Source of the DNA: CAWDXG01 sp963822115
GTDB taxonomy: Bacteria > Myxococcota_A > Polyangia > Polyangiales > Polyangiaceae
Direction: 5' to 3'
Assembly: GCA_963822115.1 (NCBI GenBank)
Contig: CAWGGM010000004.1
Span: forward strand, 310,001-374,000
DNA length: 64,000 nucleotides
The notes under the pieces were generated by a model, which searched no databases, was not told the origin of the DNA, and saw only the letters and a list, made by a program, of their open reading frames with translations. The position numbers and the translations under genes are program-made. Shown here piece after piece: positions 1 through 8,753 of this stretch (positions within the stretch are counted from its first letter, which is position 1; each line of letters begins with the position of its first letter).

Positions 1-72
1 GTTCTGTGGGCCGGCTCCGCGCAAAGCTTGCGCGGCCGGCGATAGCCGCGGGACCGGGACCAGGAGATACCA
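1..72. other. window edge, leader of the first gene
   Basis: No gene can be supported in these bases. The segment ends with a Shine-Dalgarno-like CAGGAG at 61-66, six bases before the GTG start at 73, so it probably holds the 5' leader of the hydroxylase/reductase gene. Confidence 0.4.
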
Positions 73-2332
73 GTGAGAATCGTCTGCATCGGCGGCGGGC
101 CCGCCGGCCTCTACTTCGGCATCCTGATGAAGAAGGCCGACCCGCAGAACGAGGTGGTCGTCCTCGAGCGCAACCGCGAAAACGACACCTTCGGCTTCGG
201 GGTGGTGTTTTCCGACGCGACGCTCGACAACCTCGCCGCGGCCGACGCCGAGTCGTACCAGGCGATCACCGGGAGCTTCGCCCACTGGGACGACATCGAC
301 ATCCACTTCAAGGGCCAGGTGCTCTCGTCCACCGGTCACGGCTTCAGCGGCATGGGCCGGAAGGAGCTCTTGCGCATCCTGCAGGAGCGCGCGCAGGCAC
401 TCGGCGTCGACCTGCGTTTCGAGACCGAGGTGCAGGACATCACCCCGTGGCTCGACGCCGACCTGGTCGTCGCGGCCGACGGCGTGAACAGCGGCATCCG
501 CGACCGCTACGCCGAGCACTTCGAGCCGGACCTCGACTGGCGGCCGAACCGCTTCGTGTGGCTCGGGACGACCTTCCCGTTCGGCGCCTTCACGTTCTAC
601 TTCCGTGAGAACGAGCACGGCCTGTTCCGCGTACACGCCTACCGCTACGCCAAGGACAGCTCGACGTTCATCGTCGAGTGCACCGAGGACGCCTGGAAGA
701 AGGCGGGCCTGGACCAGGCCAGCGAAGACGAGACGGTCGCCTACTGCGAGGAGCTGTTCAAGGAGGAGCTGGCCGGCCACCGGCTGCTCAAGAACAGGAG
801 CGTGTGGCGGAGCTTCCCCACGGTGAAGAACGCCCACTGGCACCACAAGAACGTCGTTCTCCTCGGCGACGCGGTGCACACCGCGCACTTCTCCATCGGT
901 TCGGGCACCAAGCTGGCGATGGAAGACGCCATTTCGCTGCGCGACGCCCTGGCCACGCACGACAGCATCGAAGCCGCGCTGGACGCCTACGAGGCCGAGC
1001 GCCGCCCGGTCGTCGAGAGCATCCAGCGCGCCGCACAGGTGAGCCTCGAGTGGTTCGAGAACACCGAGCGCTACATGGATCTCGAGCCGATCCAGTTCGC
1101 CTTCAGCCTGCTGACGCGTAGCATGCGCGTCACGCACGAGAACCTCGAGCTGCGCGACCCGGCTTTCGTCGAGCGCGTCGACGAATGGGTGGCGGGCAAG
1201 GCCAAGCAGCAGACCGGCCTCAGGCTGCACCTCGACAGTGGGCGCATCCCGCCGCCGATGTTCACGCCGTTCCGCCTGCGCGAGCTCTTGCTGGAAAACC
1301 GCGTGGTCGTCTCGCCGATGTGCCAGTACTCGGCCGAGGACGGCACCATCAACGACTGGCACCTCGTGCACCTCGGCAGCCGCGCGCTCGGCGGCGCGGG
1401 CCTCGTCATGAGCGAGATGACCGACGTGAGCCGCGACGGGCGCATCACGCCGGGCTGCGCCGGAATGTACAAGCCCGAGCACGTCGCAGCGTGGCGCCGC
1501 GTCGTCGACTTCGTGCACACCCAGAGCGCGGCGAAGATCGGCGATGCAGCTCGCGCACGCCGGCCGCAAGGGCTCGACCAAACGCATGTGGGAGGGCATC
1601 GACGAGCCGCTGCCCAGCGGCAACTGGCCGCTCATCGCGCCCTCGCCCATCCCCTACTTCGAGCACAGCCAGGTGCCGAAGCAGATGGACCGCGCCGACA
1701 TGGACCAGGTGCGGGACGACTTCGTGCGCGCAGCAGGCATGGCCGAGGAAGCCGGCTTCGACCTGCTCGAGCTGCACTTCGCGCACGGCTATCTGCTCTC
1801 GACGTTCATCTCGCCGCTCACCAACACGCGCGACGACGAATACGGCGGCTCGCTCGAAAACCGGCTGCGCTATCCGCTCGAGATCTTCGATGCGGTACGC
1901 AAGGTCTGGCCGGGGAACAAGCCGATGAGCGTGCGCATCTCCGCCACGGACTGGGCGCCGGGCGGGCTGTCGCTGGACGACTGCATCGGCGTCGGACGCG
2001 CGCTCAAGGCGCATGGGCTGGACATCCTCGACGTGTCGGCGGGGCAGACCGTGCCCTATGCCAAGCCGCGCTACGGGCGGCTGTTCCAGACTCCGTTCAG
2101 CGAGCTGATCCGGCTGGAGGCGGGCATCGCGACCATGACCGTCGGCAACATCCAGTCCTACGCGGACGTGAACAGCATCATCGCCGCCGGCCGCGCCGAC
2201 CTGTGCGTGCTGGCGCGCGCGCACCTGTACGACCCGTACTGGACACGCCACGCCGCGGGCGAGCAGGGCTACGAAATCGAGTGGCCGGACCAGTACAAGA
2301 CCGTGCAGCGCTACACGCCGCGCTTCAAGTAG
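73..2332 (+). CDS. bifunctional salicylyl-CoA 5-hydroxylase / OYE-type oxidoreductase, frameshifted
   Basis: This is a two-domain flavoenzyme. Residues 1-390 form a PHBH-type FAD monooxygenase, with the FAD fold GGGPAGL at 7-13 and the GDAVHT motif near 265-270. From about 395 an Old Yellow Enzyme NADH:flavin reductase begins (VSPMCQYSAEDG). The fusion matches 2-aminobenzoyl-CoA monooxygenase/reductase and salicylyl-CoA 5-hydroxylase, which hydroxylate aromatic CoA thioesters. The frame breaks after residue 490: one extra G at 1543 shifts the OYE part (MQLAHAGRKGST, YGGSLENRLRYP) into the next frame, which runs to the TAG at 2330-2332. Without that base the product would be about 752 aa. The start is GTG with CAGGAG six bases upstream. 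The shift may be real decay or a base-call error; the rest of the domain is intact, which favours an error or very recent mutation. Confidence 0.8.
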
Positions 2333-2343
2333 GGCAGCCGGAT

Positions 2344-2949
2344 TCAGCGCGAAGCAACGCGGGCGTTCGGGACGTACGGCTGATCGACAACGAGCCGATA
2401 GGGCACGTGCCCGCGCCAGAAGACGCCGCTCACGGCGGGGGCCATGCGGCCGCGCGCCGCGACCACCGCGCTCACCACGTCGCCGGCGCTGCGCGCGGGC
2501 ACGCCCGCCACGCGGGTCAGCACGTCGCCGTCCCTCACGCCGATGCCCAGCGCGCTCACGCCCGACAGCAGCATGCCGCCCGGGCGCACGCCGTCGGACG
2601 GCACGTACACGCCGCGCGGGCGCGCGCCGTGATCGGCCAGGGCCAGCACCACCGCGGCGGGCACGTGCACGCCGCGGGTGATGCGCAGCCGCGCGTGGCG
2701 GAAGCGATGCCGGCGATGCGCCGCCGGTTCGGGCGCGGCCGACGTGCTGTCGAACGCGACGAAGCTGTCCGGCGCGGCCGCGAAGGGCTCCCGCCGCAGC
2801 TCGACCGGAGGCCGCGGCAGGACCGCCACCGCCCGCGCCATCCCCTGCCCCAGCGCGACGCCCGCGTGATCCGCCACGCGCGCCGACGCCCACGCCGCTA
2901 GAGGCAGCGGCAGGGCAAGTAGTGCGGCTATCGCGGCACGACGGCGCAT
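2344..2949 (-). CDS. secreted PDZ-domain-like protein
   Basis: This 201-aa protein starts at the ATG 2947-2949 with basic residues and a hydrophobic run (AALLALPLPLAAWASA), which looks like a signal peptide. The C-terminal half resembles a PDZ domain: GGMLLSGVSALGIGVRDGD followed by VLTRVAGVPARSAGDVV, the usual ligand-groove and substrate-loop pattern. Such stand-alone periplasmic PDZ proteins often serve secretion or proteolysis machinery, but no partner is visible here. It is convergent with the hydroxylase gene and overlaps the 3' end of the upstream lipoprotein gene by 22 bp. A longer reading frame upstream is Arg-rich and lacks protein character, so I reject it. The PDZ call is by pattern only. 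Confidence 0.6.
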   Translation of the reverse strand: MRRRAAIAALLALPLPLAAWASARVADHAGVALGQGMARAVAVLPRPPVELRREPFAAAPDSFVAFDSTSAAPEPAAHRRHRFRHARLRITRGVHVPAAVVLALADHGARPRGVYVPSDGVRPGGMLLSGVSALGIGVRDGDVLTRVAGVPARSAGDVVSAVVAARGRMAPAVSGVFWRGHVPYRLVVDQPYVPNARVASR

Positions 2950-4151
2950 CGCCGAGAAGCGTACCACGCGCACCGTTCGAAGCCGGCACGCCCCGGGAAT
3001 CTCCCGCTCGATGCGAGCCCGCGCCTCCGCGCAGCCTGCGCCGCACGGCTCACTGGCACGAGGCCGGAATCCATGGCCGTGCACACGCCGCCGCTGCACA
3101 GGGCACCGCTGCCGCAGAACGGGCCATCTCCGGCGTACTGGCACGCGTCGCCCTCGTTCGCGTTCGCCACGCAGTGCTGATCGGTGCCCGCGGCCGGGAG
3201 GCACGTGGAGCCGGCCGCGCAGAAGACGACTACTGGGTTGGCCGCCGTCGAGGAATTGTTGCAGCTTTCGCCCACCGCCGCTGTGTTCGCGTGCTCGCAG
3301 AGAGCGGTCGTCGTGTTGCAGGCAATGTCCTCAACCAGGTCGCAGTGCGACGCACAGTCGGCGCCCACGCCGGCAGCGCGCGCGCAGTGGCCGGTCGCGT
3401 CGCACTGGAGCCAGGCGCTGCAGCTCGCGTCGTGACACGGCTCGCCGAGGCCCCCGTACGGCTGGCACGTGGGGGAACTCGACTCCGTCAGGCATTGGGA
3501 GCTGGTCGGGCACGGGGCGGAATCCACCGAGCACGCCGCGCCGGCCGTCAGGCCTGCCGCGCACTTTCCACAGCTGAATGTCCCGTCGAGCCCTCCGTCG
3601 GTCGTGACGAACTTCGCTCCGGCGCCGTCGCAGTAGCCGCTTGAGCACTGCCAGTCCGAGCCACAGGTTGCGCCCACCGGCAGACTACCGGTGAAATCGC
3701 AGGCGGGAGTCGTGCCGCAGGGAGCGAGTGCCTTCGTGGCTGCCGTGCACTTGGCCAGCGTCGTGGCGTCCACGCCGGTGGACGGGTACGAGAGCGCCTG
3801 CAAACAGAGCTTCTTCAAGCTCGCAAAGCATCCGCTCGGTCCTCCCGCCGAACGGATGACCCAGGGGCCGCACGCCGAATACGAGTTGCAGATTGCCGCC
3901 GCGTAGTCGCCGCAGGGCGTGCCGTCTCCCTTGACGGTTTGCCCGGCGTCGGCGCCGCCATCGGCGGCGCTCCCCGCCTCGGTGTTGCTTCCGCCGTCGG
4001 GCGTGCTTCCCGCCTCGGCATTGCTTCCGCCGTCCATCCAGCGCGGACCGGCACCCGACCCCCCGCAAGCGCTCGCAAGAATGCACAGGGACACGAGGAT
4101 GAATCTCCCCGTTGGCCGGAAGAGCGCCGCCCAGCGCGACATCACGACCAT
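2928..4151 (-). CDS. Cys-rich lipoprotein, myxobacterial type
   Basis: This protein of about 407 aa (or 404 from the ATG at 4142) opens with a hydrophobic segment and a lipobox-like LASAC before a Gly/Ser/Asp-rich linker. It is therefore probably lipidated and exported. The body has many Cys pairs arranged as CGSDWQCSSGYC, CPTSSQC and GEPC, typical of disulphide-stabilised myxobacterial lipoproteins of unknown function. It follows the next Cys-rich lipoprotein gene by only four bases, so the two are probably co-transcribed. The last 40 residues turn Arg/Ala-rich and lose the Cys pattern, which may mean a frameshift near the 3' end. No enzymatic motif is seen. Confidence 0.7.
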   Translation of the reverse strand: MVVMSRWAALFRPTGRFILVSLCILASACGGSGAGPRWMDGGSNAEAGSTPDGGSNTEAGSAADGGADAGQTVKGDGTPCGDYAAAICNSYSACGPWVIRSAGGPSGCFASLKKLCLQALSYPSTGVDATTLAKCTAATKALAPCGTTPACDFTGSLPVGATCGSDWQCSSGYCDGAGAKFVTTDGGLDGTFSCGKCAAGLTAGAACSVDSAPCPTSSQCLTESSSPTCQPYGGLGEPCHDASCSAWLQCDATGHCARAAGVGADCASHCDLVEDIACNTTTALCEHANTAAVGESCNNSSTAANPVVVFCAAGSTCLPAAGTDQHCVANANEGDACQYAGDGPFCGSGALCSGGVCTAMDSGLVPVSRAAQAARRRGLASSGRFPGRAGFERCAWYASRRCAVVPR

Positions 4152-4155
4152 CCGC

Positions 4156-4773
4156 TCAATCGCTCGGCGGGCACCCGCTGTGCACCGGGTCGTTGGGATC
4201 GACCGGAATCGCCACCCAGGCGCGCCAGGGCACAGCAGCGTCGCAAAGGCACGAACCCTCAATGGCACATCCCTTGTCATAGCAGGCCTTGAACTCCGCC
4301 CGGTACTGGCTGTTGTACACATAGTAGCCAAGGAAGCAGAGATCATCCTGCGGCTTCTGACCCGTGCATGTGGTGGCATTGTCCACGCACGGTGTCACTA
4401 CCGACGGATCATCCATGATTCCAGCGTCATACGATTGCCCAGGTCCTAGTTGCCAAGCGTCCAGGTTCGTGACCTTGCACTGGGGGTCGGTTCCGACATC
4501 CTTCAGCTTCTCGAAGTACTCCTTGGCAAACTCGGGAATGAAATAGCCGCTGCCCGTCAGCTCCTTGCCGCACTGCGCTTCGCACGCCGCAGTGTCGAGC
4601 CCCGCGTAGCAGGTCTTCACCGTCTTGCAGGCGTCGGGGCAGAGCTGCTGCGCAAGCGAGCTGGTGCCACCCGAGCCGCCGCTACCGGCCGGGCTGTTGG
4701 AGCCGCCGCTCTTCGAACAGGCGGCGAGCGCCAGCGCCGCGAGGAGGAGGATGCTGCGATACGTCATCATCAT
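4156..4773 (-). CDS. Cys-rich lipoprotein
   Basis: This 205-aa protein has a clear lipoprotein signal: MMMTYRS, then LLLAALALAACSKS with the lipobox LAAC at about residue 19. A Ser/Gly linker follows. The mature part has a four-Cys motif (CPDACKTVKTC...CEAQC) and further Cys pairs up to the C-terminus, suggesting a compact disulphide-bonded envelope protein. It is the first gene of a two-gene unit with the larger Cys-rich lipoprotein downstream. The family is not recognised; Cys spacing suggests distant kinship with other short myxobacterial lipoproteins. Confidence 0.75.
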   Translation of the reverse strand: MMMTYRSILLLAALALAACSKSGGSNSPAGSGGSGGTSSLAQQLCPDACKTVKTCYAGLDTAACEAQCGKELTGSGYFIPEFAKEYFEKLKDVGTDPQCKVTNLDAWQLGPGQSYDAGIMDDPSVVTPCVDNATTCTGQKPQDDLCFLGYYVYNSQYRAEFKACYDKGCAIEGSCLCDAAVPWRAWVAIPVDPNDPVHSGCPPSD

Positions 4774-5163
4774 GACCTCGTGTTGCTCGGATCTACTGCT
4801 GCTCGGGCGGCAGCTCGACGGCGCCCCCAGAAGCGTTCATGAACCGATGCATCACGCCTCCCTTCTCGAGTCGCGGCAAGCGACTTCGGGGCCAGACGCA
4901 GGGTCCATCCAACCACTCGCTTCCGTCAAGCAGAAAACGCTTCACGCGGTCGATTCCATGTATAAGCGAATACGTGGAATCATAGGTTCCCACATGGAAC
5001 CACTGCCCGGAAAAGCAGACACATGCTCCGTGGAGCGTGTGTTCGTTGGCTCGACGCCAAGCTGGCGCAAGGCGGCTGCGGAGCCCAGCGATCATTCGAA
5101 GGCGAGGTCGCCACCGACGCACGCCGGCATCCAGCCACAGGCAGAACTCTTCTTCCCCCGAGG
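4774..5163. other. 390-bp intergenic region, AT-richer centre
   Basis: This lies between the hflC 3' end and the lipoprotein pair, both on the minus strand. The centre (about 4930-5000) is clearly richer in A/T than the surroundings and holds two inverted repeats described separately. A minus-strand open frame (4793-5122) crosses it but has no convincing start or family. The promoter of the lipoprotein pair probably sits here. Confidence 0.5.
4952..5001. promoter_or_regulatory. two adjacent inverted repeats, candidate operator or hairpins
   Basis: The first repeat (4952-4981) has 12-base arms, GATTCCATGTAT and ATACGTGGAATC, around the loop AAGCGA; eleven positions pair and one is T/G. The second (4985-5001) is GGTTCC-CACAT-GGAACC. 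The arms of the two share a TTCC/GGAA core. They lie 180-230 bp upstream of the lipoprotein pair and 165 bp or more beyond hflC. They could be operator sites or transcript hairpins. No poly-T tract follows on either strand. Confidence 0.4.
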
Positions 5164-6033
5164 CTAGCGCCCGCCTTTGCGTTCCGGCGCGGAGAGATAA
5201 CGGAAGAAGTCCGAGCCCGTGGACAGGACCAGCGACGAGCGCTTGTCGATGGATTTCTCGTACGACTCCAGGCTGCGGGAAAACGCGTAGAACTCCGCAT
5301 CCTTGCCGTAGGCGTCGGCGTAGATGCGGACGCTCTGGGCGTCGCCTTCGCCGCGCTGCTTCTGTGCCTTCTCGTAGGCCTCGGCCAAGATGATGGTCTT
5401 TTCCTTGTCGGTCTCGGCGCGGATCTTCGCGGCAGCCTCGCTGCCTTCGGAGCGGTACTGCTTGGCGACCCGCTCGCGCTCGGCGCGCATGCGCTGGAAC
5501 ACGCTCTCCTGCACTTCCTTCGGCAGGTCCGCGCGCTTGATGCGCACGTCCACCACCTTCAAACCGAAGATCTTCGTCTTTTCGCGGGTGCGCTTGGCGA
5601 CTTCCTGCATCATCGGGTCGCGCGCGTTGCCGACGATCTCGTCGAAGTTGCGGCTGGCCAGCTCGCGGCGCAGCTCGCTGTTGACCACGTCGTCGAGGCG
5701 CGCCTTGGCGCCCGTCTCGTCGTGGACGGTCTTGAAGAACACCAGCGGGTCCACGATGCGCCAGCGCGTGATGGGGTCGGCAACCAGCCGCTTCTTGTCC
5801 AGCGTGAGGTACTCGGCCGGCGGCGTGTCGCTCGCCAGGATGCGACGCTCGAGATAGTGCACCGTCTCGGCAAACGGGACCTTGTAGTGCAGCCCCGGGC
5901 TGTCCTCCGTGCGCTTGTACTCGCCGAAGCGCGTCACGATGCTGAGCTGGGTCTCGTTCACCGTGAACACGGTCGACCAGACCGTGATGATGGCGGCGAT
6001 GCCCAGCACGATCAGAAGCGTGACCCGGTTCAC
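5164..6033 (-). CDS. hflC: HflC, membrane protease modulator
   Basis: This 289-aa stomatin/prohibitin (SPFH) family protein has an N-terminal membrane segment (about 4-24) and then the HflC signature region (TVNETQLSIVTRFGEYKR, SPGLHYKVPF). A long charged helical region follows (ERERVAKQYRSEGSEAAAKI), as in E. coli HflC. HflK and HflC form a large periplasmic cage around the FtsH protease and limit its degradation of membrane proteins. The start is GTG, two bases after the hflK stop, so translation is coupled. Size and order match the normal hflK-hflC pair. FtsH itself is not in the window. Confidence 0.93.
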   Translation of the reverse strand: MNRVTLLIVLGIAAIITVWSTVFTVNETQLSIVTRFGEYKRTEDSPGLHYKVPFAETVHYLERRILASDTPPAEYLTLDKKRLVADPITRWRIVDPLVFFKTVHDETGAKARLDDVVNSELRRELASRNFDEIVGNARDPMMQEVAKRTREKTKIFGLKVVDVRIKRADLPKEVQESVFQRMRAERERVAKQYRSEGSEAAAKIRAETDKEKTIILAEAYEKAQKQRGEGDAQSVRIYADAYGKDAEFYAFSRSLESYEKSIDKRSSLVLSTGSDFFRYLSAPERKGGR

Positions 6034-6035
6034 GG

Positions 6036-7037
6036 CTACTTCCCCCCCCTTATGGCACCGATCGCCTGTTCGCCCAGCGGCAGCACCGGCAGCGCGCCCT
6101 TGGCCAGCTGCCGATCGACCACGACCTTCCTGTCGACCTTGCCCATGATGCTCTCGACCGTCTCGAGGTAGAGACGCTCGCGGGTGACCCGTTCAGCCTT
6201 CTTGTATTCGGCCAGCAGCGCGTCGAACCTGGCCGCGTCGCCCTTGGCCCTGAGCACGCGCTGCTGCTTGTAGCCTTCGGCTGCGCGCTCGATCTTCTGC
6301 GCCTCGCCCCGCGCCTTCGGGATCAGGTCGGCCTTGTAGCCCTTGGCCTGGTTGATGAGCTTTTCCTTGTCCTCGCGGGCGCGCACCACGTCGTGGAACG
6401 CCTCCTTCACCTCGTCGGGCGCGTCGACCATCTGCAATTTCACGTCCGTGATGGTCAGACCGCTCTGGTACTCGTCCATCAGCTTCTGCAGCCAGGCGTG
6501 CGTCTCCTCCTGCACCTTCTCGCGGCCGGTGGTGATCACGTCGTCGATCTTCGTGCGCCCCACCATGCTGCGCAGCGCGACTTCCGCCGTGGTGTGCAGC
6601 ACCTGCTCCGGCTCGGCGAGGCGGAACAGGAACTTCGTCGGATCCTTGACGCGGTATTGCACGATCATCTGCGCCTCGACGATGTTCTCGTCGCCCGTCA
6701 GCATCAGCGCCTCGTGCGGGACGCGCTGCTTGCCGCGGAAGCCGATCTCGACGCGGCGGATCTTCTCCATGTTGACCACGTCCTTCTGCTGGATGAACGG
6801 GACCCGGTAGTGCAGCCCCGGCGACGTCTTGCCCGTCTCGCGCCCGAAGGTGCGCACGACGCCCTGCTCGCCAGGCCCCACGCTGTACAACCCGGTCGCC
6901 GCGATGATCAGCAGCAACACGCCGGCGACAATCGGCCCGAGTCGCTTGAGATTCCGCCGCACGGCGTCGGAGACCTGCTCCACGACCTTGCTCACGTCGC
7001 GACCGTTGCCACCCCCGTTGCCGAATCCGCTCTGCAT
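6036..7037 (-). CDS. hflK: HflK, membrane protease modulator
   Basis: This 333-aa SPFH protein is the partner of HflC. The Gly/Asn-rich cytosolic N-terminus (MQSGFGNGGGNGRD) is the usual HflK start, followed by a membrane helix (about 35-55). Next come YSVGPGEQGVVRTFGRE and SPGLHYRVPF, then a coiled SPFH body with ARGEAQKIERAAEGYKQQ. I chose the ATG at 7035-7037 because a G-rich Shine-Dalgarno-like run precedes it and the longer frame only adds an Arg/Ala-rich tail. It is immediately upstream of hflC in one transcription unit. Confidence 0.92.
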   Translation of the reverse strand: MQSGFGNGGGNGRDVSKVVEQVSDAVRRNLKRLGPIVAGVLLLIIAATGLYSVGPGEQGVVRTFGRETGKTSPGLHYRVPFIQQKDVVNMEKIRRVEIGFRGKQRVPHEALMLTGDENIVEAQMIVQYRVKDPTKFLFRLAEPEQVLHTTAEVALRSMVGRTKIDDVITTGREKVQEETHAWLQKLMDEYQSGLTITDVKLQMVDAPDEVKEAFHDVVRAREDKEKLINQAKGYKADLIPKARGEAQKIERAAEGYKQQRVLRAKGDAARFDALLAEYKKAERVTRERLYLETVESIMGKVDRKVVVDRQLAKGALPVLPLGEQAIGAIRGGK

Positions 7038-7148
7038 ACGTCCCCCCCGGGCACACGCTCGCTGCGCGGCCCGGCCCACGCATACCGTAGGGCCGCCGCG
7101 CGCAACCGCAACCCGGACGGCGCCGGATACCGGACGGAAACGGCCCGG

Positions 7149-7616
7149 CTACTGACGCACGCGCCAGTTGCCCTGGAACGTCTTGCCGACCTCGTCGCAG
7201 GTCGGATCGGTCACGATCAGCTCGGGGCGCGCATCGCGGCAGTAGATGATGGTGTTCTGGCGGAAGGTGCGACCGAAGTGGATCGCCTCGTCGCGCTCGA
7301 TGCCGTGGGCCAGCCAGGCGGGCTCGCGCCACACCCCCTCCGGCTCCTCGTCGTAGCCGACGCAGTGCTCGACCCGGTAGCAGCCGAGGATCAACAGGTC
7401 GCGCATCACCTGGTGCCGCCCGTCGTTCACGCGACGGGGCAGCAGCATGGAGCGCGGGTTGTAGGCCGTGAGAATGGCGAACTGCTGGCGCAGCTGCTCC
7501 GGCAGCGCCGTCACGTCCTGGACGATCTCGCCGTCCATGGAGACGCGCATCAGCCCACTATCCGTCGGGATCTCGTAGACAGTCGCGAAATAGGAGCGCA
7601 GCAGGTTCTGATCCAA
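7149..7616 (-). CDS. DUF3293 family protein
   Basis: This 155-aa cytosolic protein matches the DUF3293 pattern by eye: YFATVYEIP near the N-terminus, FAILTAYNPRS in the first third, and a C-terminal half that includes RDLLILGCYRVE and HFGRTFRQNTIIYC. The family is short, widespread in proteobacteria and of unknown function. No signal peptide or membrane helix is seen. It stands alone between hflK and the response-regulator gene, same strand. A strong palindrome lies 40-56 bp before its start and could be an operator. Confidence 0.75.
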   Translation of the reverse strand: MDQNLLRSYFATVYEIPTDSGLMRVSMDGEIVQDVTALPEQLRQQFAILTAYNPRSMLLPRRVNDGRHQVMRDLLILGCYRVEHCVGYDEEPEGVWREPAWLAHGIERDEAIHFGRTFRQNTIIYCRDARPELIVTDPTCDEVGKTFQGNWRVRQ

Positions 7617-7655
7617 GGCGGGAGCCTTCTAGCATCCGCGGCCGCAGGGTCCCAA

Positions 7656-7672
7656 TGTGGCAAAATGCCACA
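7656..7672. promoter_or_regulatory. 17-bp perfect palindrome, candidate operator
   Basis: The sequence TGTGGCAAAATGCCACA has arms TGTGGCA/TGCCACA around AAA. It sits upstream of the DUF3293 gene and just downstream of the response-regulator stop. Two near-copies occur at 47297-47313 and 47339-47355 in another promoter region, which argues for a shared DNA-binding regulator. Confidence 0.5.
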
Positions 7673-7695
7673 CTTTTGAGGCGTTTCACTATGGA

Positions 7696-8433
7696 TCAGG
7701 GCTCGAAGCGGTATCCGACGCCCCGCACGGTCAGCAGATGGCGGGGCTCGGCGGCGTCGTCCTCGAGCTTGTTCCGGAGCTGCAGCAGGAAGTTGTCGAT
7801 GGTGCGCAGCGTGCCGTGGTGGCCGGGCCCCCACACCTTCGAGCGGATCTGCTCGCGCGACAGCACGCGTCCGTCCGCTTCCACCAGGCACCAGAGCACG
7901 TCGAACTCGGTCGCTGTCAGGGCCACCGGCTCGCCTCGCCGCATCACCTGGCGCGTCGCCGAGTTGATCGACAGATCGCCGGCGTCGACCAGATCCTGGC
8001 TGTCGGCGGGCCGCGCGATGGCGTCGCGGCGGAGCGCCGCCTTGATGCGCGCCAGAAGCTCCGCAAGGCTGAACGGCTTGGTGATGTAGTCCTCCGCCCC
8101 GAGCTCCAGCCCCATCACCTTGTCCATCTCGGCGCCGCGTGCGCTGACCATCAGGACCGGCATGATGCGCCCTTCCGCGCGCAGCGTGCGCACGATCTCG
8201 AAGCCGTTCACGAGAGGCAGCATCACGTCCAGCAGCACCAGATCGAAGCCGGGTCGACGCGCGAGCTCCAGCCCCTGCTGCCCGTCGTGGGCGACGCTCA
8301 CCTCGTAGCCCTCCGCCTCCAGGTTCATGCGCAGGCCGAGCGTGATGCTCTCGTCGTCCTCGACCACGAGGATCCGCTTCTTTCCGTTGGCTGGCACCTG
8401 GTCCGCGTCGATTGTCGTCTGCTGCTCGTTCAT
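7696..8433 (-). CDS. OmpR/PhoB-family response regulator
   Basis: This 245-aa two-domain regulator has a receiver domain at about 20-135: acidic pocket VVEDD at 23-27, phospho-acceptor Asp69 in VLLDVMLP, the Thr/Ser region MVSARG, and Lys in ITKPFS. A winged-helix DNA-binding domain fills the C-terminus (TATEFDVLWCLVEADGRVLSRE in two parts, then RTIDNFLLQLRNKLE and VRGVGYRFEP). It is the last gene in the minus-strand run starting at xseA and lies 320 bp after the histidine kinase, which is its obvious phosphodonor. The N-terminal extension of about 18 residues is longer than usual. Targets are unknown. Confidence 0.9.
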   Translation of the reverse strand: MNEQQTTIDADQVPANGKKRILVVEDDESITLGLRMNLEAEGYEVSVAHDGQQGLELARRPGFDLVLLDVMLPLVNGFEIVRTLRAEGRIMPVLMVSARGAEMDKVMGLELGAEDYITKPFSLAELLARIKAALRRDAIARPADSQDLVDAGDLSINSATRQVMRRGEPVALTATEFDVLWCLVEADGRVLSREQIRSKVWGPGHHGTLRTIDNFLLQLRNKLEDDAAEPRHLLTVRGVGYRFEP

Positions 8434-8753
8434 GCCGCCCCCGTGGCACGCCCTCTTCTACTGCCATATCGCGACCCGCGGCGCGCGGGTTTTCTCGCGC
8501 GCAGGCGCGATCGTCCGTTCTTCTCGTCCTTCAGGGGGCACCCAGCCAGGTACCAGAGCAGGCCCGCGCTATCCACCCCCGCAGCCCACAGTGCGCGCGG
8601 GGGCGTGGGCCCGGCTCCCGCGTGCCCCCGGCCGCTGGCGGCCTTGGGGGCACGGGGCGCGCGCAGGCCGGAGGCCGAGCACGGCCCGCCGTGGTTCGAC
8701 GCGGAAACGAGGGGGCAGCCCAGGCCTCGGGCAGACGACACCCGAGCTGGACT
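8434..8753. other. 320-bp gap between kinase and regulator genes, with a strong hairpin
   Basis: No gene is seen. The main structure is at 8621-8654: arms CGTGCCCCC and GGGGGCACG enclose a second stem GGCCGC-TG-GCGGCC, with only a two-base bulge. There is no T-run, so it is not a classic terminator. It could stabilise or separate the kinase and regulator messages, or it could be a repetitive extragenic palindrome. Confidence 0.45.

Noticed and set aside
1185..1928. Plus-strand frame of 247 codons over the frameshift region
   Set aside because: Arg/Pro/Ala-rich shadow of the hydroxylase/reductase gene in another frame; no family pattern.
4793..5122. Minus-strand open frame of 109 codons between hflC and the lipoprotein pair
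   Set aside because: Its centre reads a little like protein (GQWFHVGTYDSTYSL), but there is no convincing start or ribosome site, base composition differs from real genes here, and the frame crosses the two inverted repeats, which suggests regulatory DNA or a remnant.
6193..7332. Minus-strand frame of 379 codons over hflK
   Set aside because: Arg/Gly-rich shadow of hflK and the DUF3293 gene; the real frames have full family motifs.
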